Part shown: positions 36,820 to 46,425 of the stretch, piece after piece
Layout: every line of letters starts with the position of its first letter
Numbering within the stretch: the stretch's first letter is position 1
Assembly: GCF_018837975.1 (NCBI RefSeq)
Contig: NZ_JAGSOY010000002.1
Coordinates: forward strand, 124,001 to 188,000
Origin: Zooshikella harenae
GTDB lineage: Bacteria > Pseudomonadota > Gammaproteobacteria > Pseudomonadales > Zooshikellaceae
DNA length: 64,000 nt
Direction of reading: 5' to 3'
Made by a program: the position numbers and the translations under genes
Notes under the pieces: generated by a model
Told to the model about the DNA's origin: nothing
Database searches by the model: none
What the model saw: only the letters and a program-made list of their open reading frames with translations

Positions 36820-38196
36820 ATGATTGAGTTATTGCAAACAATAATAGCGATGATTGTCGCCTTAGGGCTGCTGGTAACATTTCATGAGTTTGGACACTTT
36901 TGGGTTGCTCGGCGTTGTGGTGTCAAAGTATTGCGTTTCTCCGTTGGGTTTGGAAAGCCTTTATTTTCATGGTATGACCGGTATGGCACAGAGTTTGTGA
37001 TTGCTGCTTTTCCTCTGGGTGGTTATGTCAAAATGCTGGATGCGAGGGAGGGGCCTGTTGCAGAGTCTGATCACTCTTTTGAGTTTACGCAAAAGTCTGT
37101 GTTGCAGCGTATTGCAATTGTGGTTGCTGGCCCAGTTGCTAATTTTATCCTCGCAATAATCGCGTTTTGGCTAATGTTGATGATAGGTATTAAAGCTCTT
37201 GTTCCTGTCATTGGTGATGTTAAGCCTGAAAGTCCTGCGGCAACAGCAAATATTAATTCGGGTTATGAAATTGTTGCTGTAGGCGATACACAAACACCTT
37301 CCTGGTATGACATCAATATAGCTTTGTTAAGTTACATAGGTGAAACGGGTAAAGTTCAACTGACACTTCGTCTATTTAGTGAAAGTGATACTTTCCAGAG
37401 CGAACAACATACATTTCAACGAGAGGTTTCGATAAATAATTGGTTGGCAGGTGTTGAACAGCCAAAACCATTAATGGCTTTAGGTATTTCTGAATTTTAC
37501 CCTGAGATTCCAGCAATTTTAGGTGAGCTGATGCAAGGTTATCCTGCGGCCAAAGCTGGAATGAAGTCAGGTGACGAAATTCTGTCAGTAAATGATAAAC
37601 CTGTCGTAGATTGGAGTGACTGGGTTCAAAAAGTTAAAAAACATCCGAATCAATCATTACAAGTTGAAATACGACGTAATGATATAAGACAAGTGTTGAC
37701 TGTTACGCCTGGAGTAAAAGAGGGTGAAGCTGGAACTATAGGGTTTATCGGGGCTTCACCACAGGCGGTTTCATTTTCAGATAATATATTTCGTGACATA
37801 AGTTATGCGCCACATGATGCATTAATTGTTGCATTGTCTAAAACTTGGTCAATGACAGCATTGACTTTAAGCTCAATAAAGAAAATGATAGAGGGGGTTG
37901 TCTCAGTCAAAAATTTGAGTGGCCCCATTACAATTGCAAAAGTTGCTGGTGATACAGCACGTTCAGGTATTGAGAGCTTTCTCAATTTTCTGGCGATATT
38001 AAGCATCAGTTTAGGTGTGTTAAATCTTCTACCAATACCAGTACTTGACGGTGGGCACCTGGTTTATTATCTCATTGAGTGGGTTAAAGGCAGCCCTGTG
38101 TCACAAAAGACTCAAGAGTTTGGTAGTCGTATAGGCATTGCATTGATCATCATGATGATGTTTATTGCCTTTTATAACGACTTGAGTCGTCTGTAG
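36820..38196 (+). CDS. rseP: Site-2 protease RseP
   Basis: An intramembrane zinc protease that cleaves RseA to release sigma-E during envelope stress and clears signal-peptide remnants. 458 aa (E. coli 450). Seen: HEFGH at residues 22-26 in the first membrane helix, two PDZ domains (about 125-215 and 225-300, the second with YPAAKAGMKSGDEILSVN), and the third metal ligand in PIPVLDGGHL (Asp410). It lies directly upstream of bamA, as usual. Confidence 0.97.
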   Translation: MIELLQTIIAMIVALGLLVTFHEFGHFWVARRCGVKVLRFSVGFGKPLFSWYDRYGTEFVIAAFPLGGYVKMLDAREGPVAESDHSFEFTQKSVLQRIAIVVAGPVANFILAIIAFWLMLMIGIKALVPVIGDVKPESPAATANINSGYEIVAVGDTQTPSWYDINIALLSYIGETGKVQLTLRLFSESDTFQSEQHTFQREVSINNWLAGVEQPKPLMALGISEFYPEIPAILGELMQGYPAAKAGMKSGDEILSVNDKPVVDWSDWVQKVKKHPNQSLQVEIRRNDIRQVLTVTPGVKEGEAGTIGFIGASPQAVSFSDNIFRDISYAPHDALIVALSKTWSMTALTLSSIKKMIEGVVSVKNLSGPITIAKVAGDTARSGIESFLNFLAILSISLGVLNLLPIPVLDGGHLVYYLIEWVKGSPVSQKTQEFGSRIGIALIIMMMFIAFYNDLSRL

Positions 38197-38266
38197 TTTA
38201 TTTTTTGGGGGAACCTGCCTTCGGGTTCGTGATGTTTCATCTTACAGCTCTGGAAGAACGGATTCC

Positions 38267-40585
38267 ATGAAGCGATATCTGTTGTCTCTACTTTTCGGCT
38301 GTACGGCTTTACCGTACGTATGTTTGGCGGATTCATTTATCGTCTCAGATATTCGCGTTGATGGTTTGCAACGTGTATCTGAAGGTACGGTTTTTAATGC
38401 ACTGCCTTTAACCATTGGTGATGAAGTCAATGCGCAAGCAATTACTGAAGCAACACGTGGCCTATTTAAGACAGGTTACTTCCAGGATATACGGCTTGCG
38501 CGGGATGGGAATATTCTTGTAATAACGGTAGTTGAGCGTCCTTCTATCAGCAGTATTGATATTGAAGGTAACAAAGCAATTGATACTGAAAAGCTACTTG
38601 ATGGTTTGAAACAAGAAGGCCTAGCGCCAGGTGAGATTTATGAACAGGCCACACTTGAGGCTATTCGTTTACAATTAGAGCGGCAATATGTAGCGCAAGG
38701 GCGCTATGGCGCGAAAATTGAGTCAGAAATAACGCCTCTCCCTCGAAATCGTGTGGGTGTTAAAATAAATATTAAAGAGGGTAAAGTGGCAACCATCGAA
38801 CATATAAATGTTGTTGGTAACAATATTTATCCTAATGATGAGCTACTTGAGCTTTTTCAATTACAACCTACGGGCTTACTTTCTTTTTACACGGATGATA
38901 ATAAGTATTCGCGTGAAAAATTATCTGGCGACTTAGAACGGCTGCGCTCATACTATTTGGATCGTGGTTATATCAATTTTAATATTACCTCTACGCAGGT
39001 CTCAATTTCACCTGATAAAGAAGAGGTCTACATTACAGTTAATATCCACGAAGGTGAAAAATATACGATTAAGGATGTAAAACTGGCTGGTGATATTAAA
39101 GTACCCGAGTCAGAAATGCGTAAACTTATAGTGGTAAAAGAGGGCGATACTTTTTCACGTAAGGCAATTACTAAAACAGAAGAATTTTTAGCTAGGCGTT
39201 TAGGTAATGATGGTTATACCTTCGCTAACGTAAATACAATTCCGCAGCCTCATGATGAAGATAATAGTGTAAGTGTTACCTTTTTCGTTGACCCAGGTAA
39301 GCGTGTTTATGTGCGTCGAGTGAACTTTATAGGTAATACTAAAACTGAAGACGAAGTTTTACGCCGAGAAATGCGTCAAATGGAAGGTGCTTGGGCATCT
39401 ACTCATAAAATTGAGCAATCAAAGACCCGTTTAGATAGGCTGGGTTATTTTAAAGAAGTTAATGTTGAGACAACACCTGTAGCAGGAACTACTGATCAGA
39501 TTGATGTTAATTATGCTGTTGAAGAACAGGCTTCTGGTAGTGTATCTGCAAGTGTTGGATTTTCGCAGGGAAGTGGTCTGATTTTAGGTGGGAATATCAG
39601 CCAGCGTAACTTTTTAGGTACGGGAAACAGAGTTAACTTAGGCCTTAATACCAGTAAGTCGAGAACATTATACCGCTTTGGTTTTTATGATCCATATTAC
39701 ACTGTTGATGGTGTTAGTCGTGGTTTTGATGTGTTTTATCGCACCACAGACTATGAGGAAAAAGATATTTCCAACTATTCAACAGATGTGTGGGGCGGCA
39801 GTATGACATTTGGTTATCCACTGTCAGAAACCTCAAATTTAAGTTTTGGTTTTGGTCTTGATCAAACTGAAGTAAAAACGGGTACCAATACGGCTAAACA
39901 AATTCAAAACTTTATTGATGAAGAAGGTGATAAATACCTTAATTACAAATTCAATATTGGTTGGAATGAGTCCACCCTAAACAGGGGGGTATTAGCAACT
40001 CGAGGTCATTCACAAAGCTTAGGGTTGGAACTAGCACTTCCTGGAAGCGATCTACAGTTTTATAAGGTGAACTATCGAGGTCAGTTGTTTAAACCATTAA
40101 CTGATAGCTTAACATTACATCTTAAGACGAACTTAGGCTACGGTGATAGTATTGGTAGCACATCTGAAATGCCCTTTATAGAGCATTATTATGCGGGTGG
40201 TTTCGGTTCTGTGCGCGGTTTCAAAGATAATACCCTTGGCCCACGCGCAATACGTAAGGATAATACTGACGACGACCCCATAGGGGGAAATGTTTTAGTG
40301 GAAGGGACTGCAGAAGTTATTTTCCCACTACCTTTTATTCGTGACCAGCGTTCTATACGTAGTGCTGTGTTTCTGGACGCGGGTAATGTGTTTGACACTA
40401 GCTGTCGTAGTGATGAAAACAACTGTAGCAATGTAGATCTTGGAGAGCTGCGTTACTCTGCAGGGTTTGGAGTAACCTGGATTACAGGTCTTGGACCACT
40501 GACTTTCAGCTTGGCAAAAGCCTTAAATGCTGACTCAGATGATGAGACTGAAGTGTTCCAATTTGCTCTTGGGCAAACCTTCTAA
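38267..40585 (+). CDS. bamA: Outer membrane protein assembly factor BamA
   Basis: The central subunit of the BAM complex, which inserts beta-barrels into the outer membrane. 772 aa. Seen: a signal peptide ending CLA before DSF, five POTRA domains (about 22-420; e.g. FIVSDIRVDGLQRVSEGTV), and a 16-strand barrel with the conserved VRGF of loop 6 in FGSVRGFKDNTLGPRA. The last residue is Phe (FALGQTF), the usual barrel-end signal. Two Cys in SCRSDENNCS may form a disulfide in an extracellular loop. Confidence 0.97.
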   Translation: MKRYLLSLLFGCTALPYVCLADSFIVSDIRVDGLQRVSEGTVFNALPLTIGDEVNAQAITEATRGLFKTGYFQDIRLARDGNILVITVVERPSISSIDIEGNKAIDTEKLLDGLKQEGLAPGEIYEQATLEAIRLQLERQYVAQGRYGAKIESEITPLPRNRVGVKINIKEGKVATIEHINVVGNNIYPNDELLELFQLQPTGLLSFYTDDNKYSREKLSGDLERLRSYYLDRGYINFNITSTQVSISPDKEEVYITVNIHEGEKYTIKDVKLAGDIKVPESEMRKLIVVKEGDTFSRKAITKTEEFLARRLGNDGYTFANVNTIPQPHDEDNSVSVTFFVDPGKRVYVRRVNFIGNTKTEDEVLRREMRQMEGAWASTHKIEQSKTRLDRLGYFKEVNVETTPVAGTTDQIDVNYAVEEQASGSVSASVGFSQGSGLILGGNISQRNFLGTGNRVNLGLNTSKSRTLYRFGFYDPYYTVDGVSRGFDVFYRTTDYEEKDISNYSTDVWGGSMTFGYPLSETSNLSFGFGLDQTEVKTGTNTAKQIQNFIDEEGDKYLNYKFNIGWNESTLNRGVLATRGHSQSLGLELALPGSDLQFYKVNYRGQLFKPLTDSLTLHLKTNLGYGDSIGSTSEMPFIEHYYAGGFGSVRGFKDNTLGPRAIRKDNTDDDPIGGNVLVEGTAEVIFPLPFIRDQRSIRSAVFLDAGNVFDTSCRSDENNCSNVDLGELRYSAGFGVTWITGLGPLTFSLAKALNADSDDETEVFQFALGQTF

Positions 40586-40616
40586 AAGCGTTTGAAGCGA
40601 ATTTATAGGAGATGTG

Positions 40617-41129
40617 ATGTTGTCTAGTAAGCTGGGTAAAATTATAGGTATTAGCCTTGCGCTTTTGGTCGCTCCTTTGGCTTCTGCTGAAATGAAAATT
40701 GCCGTTATTAATTATCAAAAGGCAATGTTGGAGTCTGATCAAGCAAAACACTATGCAAAACAAGCCGAATCAAAATTCGGTGGTAAAGTGAAAACATTGC
40801 GTGCACTTGAGGCAGATGCAAAGTCATTGAATCAAAAATTGCAAAAAGATGGATCTGCAATGAGCGATTCTGAACGTACTAAGCTTCAACTTCAATTAAA
40901 GCGCAAAGCTGAAGATTTTCAGGTGCAATCTAAAGAATTGCAGATTGAAAAAAACAAAGCAGATCGTGAGCAAATCAAAAGCTTAAAGCCAAAATTGGAC
41001 TCTGCTATTGCTCAAGTAGCTAAAGCGGGTGGTTACGAAATTGTATTAGAGAAATCCGCAGCTTACTATGTTGACGCAAAACATGATATAACCAACAAAG
41101 TTATACTCAAGTTAAATCAAATGCGTTAA
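40617..41129 (+). CDS. skp: Periplasmic chaperone Skp (OmpH family)
   Basis: A trimeric periplasmic holdase for unfolded outer membrane proteins, handing them to BamA. The ATG at 40617 has AGGAG five bases upstream and gives 170 aa; the GTG three bases earlier is too close to the ribosome-binding site. Seen: a signal peptide ending LASA before EMKIAVINYQKAM, then a long coiled-coil arm (about 45-120) rich in Lys/Gln, and a closing GGYEIVLEKSAAYYVD. Same operon as bamA and lpxD. Confidence 0.93.
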   Translation: MLSSKLGKIIGISLALLVAPLASAEMKIAVINYQKAMLESDQAKHYAKQAESKFGGKVKTLRALEADAKSLNQKLQKDGSAMSDSERTKLQLQLKRKAEDFQVQSKELQIEKNKADREQIKSLKPKLDSAIAQVAKAGGYEIVLEKSAAYYVDAKHDITNKVILKLNQMR

Positions 41130-41146
41130 TTCTATAGTAGGGTTTC

Positions 41147-42178
41147 ATGAAAGTTGCTTCAGCTTATACACTTAAGCAGGTGGCTGAGTATCTTCAAGCT
41201 GATTTAATCGGAGATGCTCAGTTAACTTTGTCAGGGTTGGCTACACTGCAAGATGCTATGCCAAATGATCTATCTTTTTTGGCTAATTCGGCCTACCGAA
41301 AATACCTTGCTACAACAAAAGCTGGAGCAGTTATTTTGACCCCTGATATGGCGGCACAATTTTCAGGTAATGTAATTGTTGTCGCCAATCCTTACCTTGC
41401 ATATGCTAAGATTTCCCACCTTTTCGACTCTAGTCGACAGTTTGAGGCTGGTATTCACCCTTCAGCTGTAGTGCATCATACTGTTAAGCTAGCTGAATCT
41501 GTTTATATAGGACCTAATGTTGTTATAGAATCAGGCGTCACCATTGGTGAACACGCTATTATTGAATCTGGCTCAGTTGTGGGGCGTGATAGTTTAATTG
41601 GGGCTTATACACATTTATCGCGTAATGTCACTATTTGTTACGGAGTAACAGTGGGTGAACGCGTTATAATTCACAGCGGTGCTGTGATTGGGGCTGATGG
41701 ATTTGGCTTTGCACCTGAACAAAACCAGTGGCACAAGATTGCACAGTTAGGTGGTGTCATTATTGGTGATGATGTTGAAATTGGTGCAAATACAGCGATT
41801 GATCGTGGTGCTTTAAGTGATACGATTATTGGTAATGGCGTGAAGCTGGATAACCTTATTCAGATTGCTCACAATGTGATTATTGGTGAAAATACTGCAA
41901 TTGCTGGTTGTGTGGGTATTTCTGGAAGTACAACAGTAGGAAAAAACTGTACAATAGCTGGGGGTTCTGGCTTGGCCGGCCACCTAAAAATCACTGATAA
42001 TGTGCACATTACAGCAATGACTCTGGTTACTAAGTCAATTGACCAGCCAGGGACATATTCCTCTGGAGCAGGCACAAGCATGCCTGCAGCACAGTGGAAA
42101 AAGCAGGTAGTACGTATTCGTCAGCTTGATGAGCTGGCTAAGCGAATTCACCAGCTTGAGAAACGTAATGAACACTAA
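41147..42178 (+). CDS. lpxD: UDP-3-O-acylglucosamine N-acyltransferase
   Basis: The third step of lipid A synthesis; adds a 3-hydroxyacyl chain from ACP. 343 aa. Seen: an N-terminal uridine-binding domain ([14 protein letters not shown]), a left-handed beta-helix of hexapeptide repeats, [19 protein letters not shown], and the catalytic IQIAHNV (His242). A C-terminal helix ([13 protein letters not shown]) binds ACP in homologues. It lies 17 bases after skp. Confidence 0.97.
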   Translation: MKVASAYTLKQVAEYLQADLIGDAQLTLSGLATLQDAMPNDLSFLANSAYRKYLATTKAGAVILTPDMAAQFSGNVIVVANPYLAYAKISHLFDSSRQFEAGIHPSAVVHHTVKLAESVYIGPNVVIESGVTIGEHAIIESGSVVGRDSLIGAYTHLSRNVTICYGVTVGERVIIHSGAVIGADGFGFAPEQNQWHKIAQLGGVIIGDDVEIGANTAIDRGALSDTIIGNGVKLDNLIQIAHNVIIGENTAIAGCVGISGSTTVGKNCTIAGGSGLAGHLKITDNVHITAMTLVTKSIDQPGTYSSGAGTSMPAAQWKKQVVRIRQLDELAKRIHQLEKRNEH

Positions 42179-42263
42179 CGATTAGTGGTGTAATCCTCCT
42201 TAAAGGTTTTGCCCCAGTCGTCACTAGCATTACCTCGTTATTTGAAACAGGCGAAATCAAAGC

Positions 42264-42710
42264 ATGATGAATATTCAAGAGATTAAAGCGTATCTCCCGC
42301 AACGTTATCCTTTTTTGTTGGTTGATCGAGTTGTAGAGCTGGATCTGGAAGCCAACACAATCTCTTGTTACAAAAATGTCAGTGTTAACGAAGAGTTTTT
42401 TAATGGTCATTTTCCTGAGCATCCTATCATGCCTGGCGTATTGATCATTGAAGCAATGGCTCAAGCTGCAGGGATTTTAGGTTTTAAAATGAGTGGTAAG
42501 CAGCCTGAAGATAATCATGTGTATTATTTTGCAGGTGCTGACAAAGTACGTTTTAAACAGCCTGTTGTGCCTGGTGATAGACTTCAGCTTAATGCTTCAT
42601 TTGTAATGGAAAAACGTGGAATCTGGAAGTTTTCTTGTCAGGCACTGGTTGATGGCAAATTAGCCAGCTCAGCAGAAATTCTATGTGCTAAGAAGGAATT
42701 ACTACCTTGA
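42264..42710 (+). CDS. fabZ: 3-hydroxyacyl-[acyl-carrier-protein] dehydratase FabZ
   Basis: A hot-dog-fold dehydratase of fatty acid elongation; competes with LpxA/LpxD for 3-hydroxyacyl-ACP and so balances phospholipid against lipid A. 148 aa. Seen: [14 protein letters not shown], then the active-site [21 protein letters not shown] region with His49 and Glu63. Two adjacent ATGs (42264, 42267) could serve. Its TGA overlaps the TTG start of lpxA. Confidence 0.96.
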   Translation: MMNIQEIKAYLPQRYPFLLVDRVVELDLEANTISCYKNVSVNEEFFNGHFPEHPIMPGVLIIEAMAQAAGILGFKMSGKQPEDNHVYYFAGADKVRFKQPVVPGDRLQLNASFVMEKRGIWKFSCQALVDGKLASSAEILCAKKELLP

Positions 42711-43477
42711 TTGATCCACGGGCTATCATAGATCCAAGTGCAAAACTGGCTGCAGATGTAGAGGTTGGCCCATGGACATATGTTGGGCCAAATGTTGAAA
42801 TTGATAGCGGTACAGTCGTTCACTCTCATGTGGTGCTAAAAGGCCCAATGCAAATTGGAAAAAATAATAGAATTTTCCAGTTTGCATCTGTGGGTGAGGA
42901 TTGTCAGGATAAAAAATACAATGGTGAGCCAACGCGGTTAGAAATTGGTGATAATAATATTATTCGTGAAGGTTGTACTATTCATCGTGGCACCATCCAA
43001 GATAATGGGGTCACTAAAATAGGTAATAATAACTTACTCATGGCTTATGTTCATATAGGGCATGACTGTATATTAAGCAATGATATTATTATGGCTAATA
43101 ATGCAGCCATTGCTGGACATGTTCATATTGATGAAGGCGTCATACTTGGTGGTTATTCAACGGTTCACCAGTTTTGCCAGGTTGGGGCTTTCAGTATGAC
43201 TGCAGCTCATACAGCTGTATTTAAAGATATTCCTGCATTTGTTACGGTGAGTGGTAACCCAGCAGCAGCTCATGGTATGAACTATGAAGGTATGCGTAGA
43301 CGGGGGTACTCAGCAGAGCTGATCAATGTGCTAAGGCGTTGTTATCGAATTATTTATCGTCAAGGGCTGACCTTAAAAGATGCTATTGCTGAGCTTGAGC
43401 AATGGGCAAGCGAATATGATGAAGTACAACGTTTAATTGACTCACTCCTGTCCTCTAATCGGGGTATAACCCGCTAG
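42707..43477 (+). CDS. lpxA: UDP-N-acetylglucosamine acyltransferase
   Basis: The first, reversible step of lipid A synthesis. 256 aa. Seen: a left-handed beta-helix of hexapeptide repeats, [24 protein letters not shown], the catalytic base region AYVHIGHDC (His119 corresponds to the E. coli catalytic His) and a C-terminal helical domain ([17 protein letters not shown]). The start is a rare TTG overlapping the fabZ stop by 4 bases (TTGA) with AAGGAA upstream; it yields the standard [15 protein letters not shown]-terminus. Confidence 0.96.
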   Translation: MIDPRAIIDPSAKLAADVEVGPWTYVGPNVEIDSGTVVHSHVVLKGPMQIGKNNRIFQFASVGEDCQDKKYNGEPTRLEIGDNNIIREGCTIHRGTIQDNGVTKIGNNNLLMAYVHIGHDCILSNDIIMANNAAIAGHVHIDEGVILGGYSTVHQFCQVGAFSMTAAHTAVFKDIPAFVTVSGNPAAAHGMNYEGMRRRGYSAELINVLRRCYRIIYRQGLTLKDAIAELEQWASEYDEVQRLIDSLLSSNRGITR

Positions 43478-43485
43478 CTAGTATC

Positions 43486-44625
43486 ATGACCTCAAACAAA
43501 AAGATAAGAATAGCCATTGTTGCTGGTGAGGCATCAGGTGATTTGCTTGGTGCTGGCTTAATTCAATCACTGCAGCAACGATTTCCTTTTGCAACATTTG
43601 AGGGCATTGGTGGTCCTCGCATGCTAGCGCTTGGGTTTAAATCCTTTGAGTCAATGGAACGTTTGGCGGTCATGGGACTGACTGAAGTATTAGGTCGAGT
43701 CCCTGAACTTTTGCGATTAAGGCATCGATTAGTTGAATACTGGCAGGAGCAACCGCCGACAGTGTTTATCGGGATAGATGCTCCTGACTTTAATTTGGGT
43801 TTGGAAAAAAAATTAAAGCGCTCTGGAATAACAACAGTGCACTACGTAAGTCCTACTATTTGGGCGTGGCGTCAGAAAAGAGTGTTTAATGTGGCTGAGA
43901 GTACTCACCATGTGCTCACTTTATTTCCATTTGAAGCCGCATTTTACGAAAAGCATAATATTCCAGTTACATTTGTAGGGCATCCACTGGCAGATGATAT
44001 CCCGTTGGAGATGAGTCAGCAGGCGGCCCAGAAAAAGTTAGCTATTAGTACGCGTCCTACGCTAGCTGTGCTGCCTGGTAGCCGCCGGAGTGAGGTGCAG
44101 CGGTTGGCTCAATTGTTTATGCAGGCAGCTAAGCTTTGCCAGCGTCAACTGCCGGACTTACAAGTGTTAATTCCTGCAGCTAATAAACACCGCCTTCAGC
44201 AAATACAGGCAATAGCACAGACGTTTCCTGAGTTATCAACTAATGTATTTCTGGGACAGGCTCAAGATGTAATGGCTGCAAGTGATGCTATTTTGCTTGC
44301 ATCAGGTACTGCGACACTGGAAGCGATGTTGGTAAAAAGGCCAATGGTTGTTGCCTATCGAGTTTCAGGCTTAACGCACTTATTAGTGTCTGGTATGCTA
44401 AAAACGCCTTATGTCTCGCTGCCTAACTTATTAGCCAATAAGTTATTGGTACCTGAGTTGTTGCAACAGCAAGCAACACCCACTCATCTGGCTGTTGAAA
44501 TTATGAATGCATTTCATCCTAGCTCTGCCTCAAAATTACACGATACTTTTCGACAAATACATCAGCAGCTTCGCTGTAATGCAAGTGAGCGAGCGGCTGA
44601 TGCCATCACGAAGCTAATTTCATAA
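43486..44625 (+). CDS. lpxB: Lipid-A-disaccharide synthase
   Basis: A GT19 glycosyltransferase that joins lipid X and UDP-diacylglucosamine. 379 aa. Seen: IAIVAGEASGDLLGAGLIQSL at the N-terminus, GIGGPRM, VHYVSPTIWAWRQKR, VLPGSRRSEVQRL (UDP-binding region) and LASGTATLEAMLVKRPMVVAY. It lies 8 bases after lpxA. Confidence 0.97.
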   Translation: MTSNKKIRIAIVAGEASGDLLGAGLIQSLQQRFPFATFEGIGGPRMLALGFKSFESMERLAVMGLTEVLGRVPELLRLRHRLVEYWQEQPPTVFIGIDAPDFNLGLEKKLKRSGITTVHYVSPTIWAWRQKRVFNVAESTHHVLTLFPFEAAFYEKHNIPVTFVGHPLADDIPLEMSQQAAQKKLAISTRPTLAVLPGSRRSEVQRLAQLFMQAAKLCQRQLPDLQVLIPAANKHRLQQIQAIAQTFPELSTNVFLGQAQDVMAASDAILLASGTATLEAMLVKRPMVVAYRVSGLTHLLVSGMLKTPYVSLPNLLANKLLVPELLQQQATPTHLAVEIMNAFHPSSASKLHDTFRQIHQQLRCNASERAADAITKLIS

Positions 44626-44658
44626 CACTTATTAAAAATCTGGTTGGTTTTTCAACGC

Positions 44659-45270
44659 ATGACGATTGAGTTTGGTTACGACTTTCTTGCTAAGCAAGGA
44701 ATCATTGAGAGTAGGGTTGCAGGTGTCGATGAAGTGGGACGAGGTCCTCTTTGTGGCGCTGTGGTTGCTGCTGCAGTAATATTGAATCCACAAAAACCAA
44801 TTGCTGGCTTGAATGACTCTAAAAAGTTGAGTGAGTCAAAACGAGAGCAATTAGCTGAGCAAATAAAAGCAGAGGCTTTCAGCTGGTGTTTAGGTAGGGC
44901 TGAAGTTGAAGAAATAGATACGATTAATATTTTACATGCTTCATTGCTGGCTATGCAGCGTGCTGTTAATGGCTTGTCTGTAGCTCCTGAACATGTTTTA
45001 GTGGATGGGAATCGTTGCCCACAACTGTCGTATTCAAGCCAGGCAGTGGTAAAAGGCGATAGTCGTATAATGGAAATAGCAGCAGCTTCTATATTAGCAA
45101 AAGTTGCCAGGGATCAGGAAATGTTGGTGCTAGATGAGCAGTATCCTGGTTATGGCATAGCTAAACACAAAGGTTATCCCACCAAACATCATTTAGAGGC
45201 ATTACAGTCACTTGGTGCCTCACCAATTCACCGACGATCTTTTGGGCCAGTTAAACGTTTGTTAAGTTAA
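44659..45270 (+). CDS. rnhB: Ribonuclease HII
   Basis: Removes ribonucleotides misincorporated in DNA. The ATG at 44659 gives 203 aa; an upstream TTG at 44644 is less likely. Seen: [19 protein letters not shown] (catalytic Asp24, Glu25), [21 protein letters not shown] and [10 protein letters not shown] (remaining acidic residues). It follows lpxB as in most gammaproteobacteria, but dnaE, normally next, is separated here by a gene on the other strand. Confidence 0.95.
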   Translation: MTIEFGYDFLAKQGIIESRVAGVDEVGRGPLCGAVVAAAVILNPQKPIAGLNDSKKLSESKREQLAEQIKAEAFSWCLGRAEVEEIDTINILHASLLAMQRAVNGLSVAPEHVLVDGNRCPQLSYSSQAVVKGDSRIMEIAAASILAKVARDQEMLVLDEQYPGYGIAKHKGYPTKHHLEALQSLGASPIHRRSFGPVKRLLS

Positions 45271-45320
45271 TATTGCTACGTTTTGGTAGAATAATACGGT
45301 ACCTGTAATAGTGAGTAATT

Positions 45321-46202
45321 TTATGGTGGTGGAGGCTTAAGCGTTGCTTGCCGCTGCCAAAGACTAAGGTATTTATTAAGAAGGTTTTGTTGCTCTCCTG
45401 ACTGACGGAATTGGATAACTGTTTTTCTGATAAAGGATTTAAGTTCTGGAGTATTACAGGGTGATCGCTTGGCAATGGTAAAATAAAGTCCTTCGGCGTT
45501 AACGGGTTTTTGTAGATATTCAATTTTATGTTCTATCGCCATCTCTCGTGCATATGCTAACCCAGGGTATAGTTCATAAAGTACATAGTCAGTACGCTCG
45601 GCTAAAAGTAGATTAAATGCTAGTTTTACAGAGCGCACGCCATAAATTTGTAAATGCTCTGCAGCAAAACGATCAAATTTTTCGCCAAAGCTGTTATTAA
45701 TAAGGGTAGCACCATGCTTGTTTTTAAGGTGCTCCCAAGTCGTAAAAGGAAAACGCTGACCATGTTGTACAAAAAGTACACTGGGGACTTCCAGTAGAGG
45801 AGGCTCAATATAGTCCATATATTGAAGTCTTTCTGCCGTTTTAAAAGCCCCTGCTAGTAAATCAATATCCCCACTTTTTGCGAGTGCTTGTGCGCGAGAC
45901 CAAGGTCCAACATAACGTGCTTTTAGTTTAATTTGCTTGCTTTTCAATGCTTCAGATAAAACTTCAACGGAAAGACCCAGCAGTGCTTTGGGATTTTCTC
46001 GATCTCGCCATAAAAGGGGAGGGTATTCTGAGTTGCCACTGGCCGTAAGTGTTTTACATTCTGCGGCAGAAGCCGGTGATGCTGGAAAATCTAAGGCAAC
46101 GAAAAACAGAAGAAAAAGCGCTAGCAGCGATTTCTGGCTTCGCTTGATAGGATGTGCTGGCATGCCAATGACAAGCGCATCTTTCATGAAAGCGGGATCC
46201 AT
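45321..46202 (-). CDS. Orphan periplasmic solute-binding protein, family 3, inserted between rnhB and dnaE
   Basis: 293 aa. A signal peptide (KRSQKSLLALFLLFFVALDF, ending PASA) follows about 19 residues of uncertain N-terminus; ATGs at 46202, 46187 and 46163 are all possible and none has a clear ribosome-binding site. The mature part has the solute-binding fold: SGNSEYPPLLWRD, GLSVEVLSEAL, YVGPWSRAQALAKSGDIDLLAGAFKTAERLQYMDYIEP, and a C-terminal LKSFIRKTVIQFRQSGE helix. No transport partner is adjacent. Ligand unknown. Confidence 0.8.
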   Translation of the reverse strand: MDPAFMKDALVIGMPAHPIKRSQKSLLALFLLFFVALDFPASPASAAECKTLTASGNSEYPPLLWRDRENPKALLGLSVEVLSEALKSKQIKLKARYVGPWSRAQALAKSGDIDLLAGAFKTAERLQYMDYIEPPLLEVPSVLFVQHGQRFPFTTWEHLKNKHGATLINNSFGEKFDRFAAEHLQIYGVRSVKLAFNLLLAERTDYVLYELYPGLAYAREMAIEHKIEYLQKPVNAEGLYFTIAKRSPCNTPELKSFIRKTVIQFRQSGEQQNLLNKYLSLWQRQATLKPPPP

Positions 46203-46425
46203 TATGTGAATTGTTTTATAAGTTATAAGTATTAATCATTCACAGAAGTGGTAATCTAAACACACTTCGTAAAAAGATTCGAGGTTTGATTTTCTTAGCT
46301 CTGAGGAAACAGTTTAGGCCATGACAACTGACTGGGTAGGCTTTACAATGCTATCCCCTGAAACCGCGGTCATATCTAATAATATTTCCCCAATTGAATC
46401 AACAGTTTAACAGCTTGAATCGCTC

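Noticed and set aside
38206-38240. GGAACC upstream of bamA as a sigma-E -35 box
   Set aside because: No matching -10 element at 15-17 bases; the bases form a small hairpin instead.
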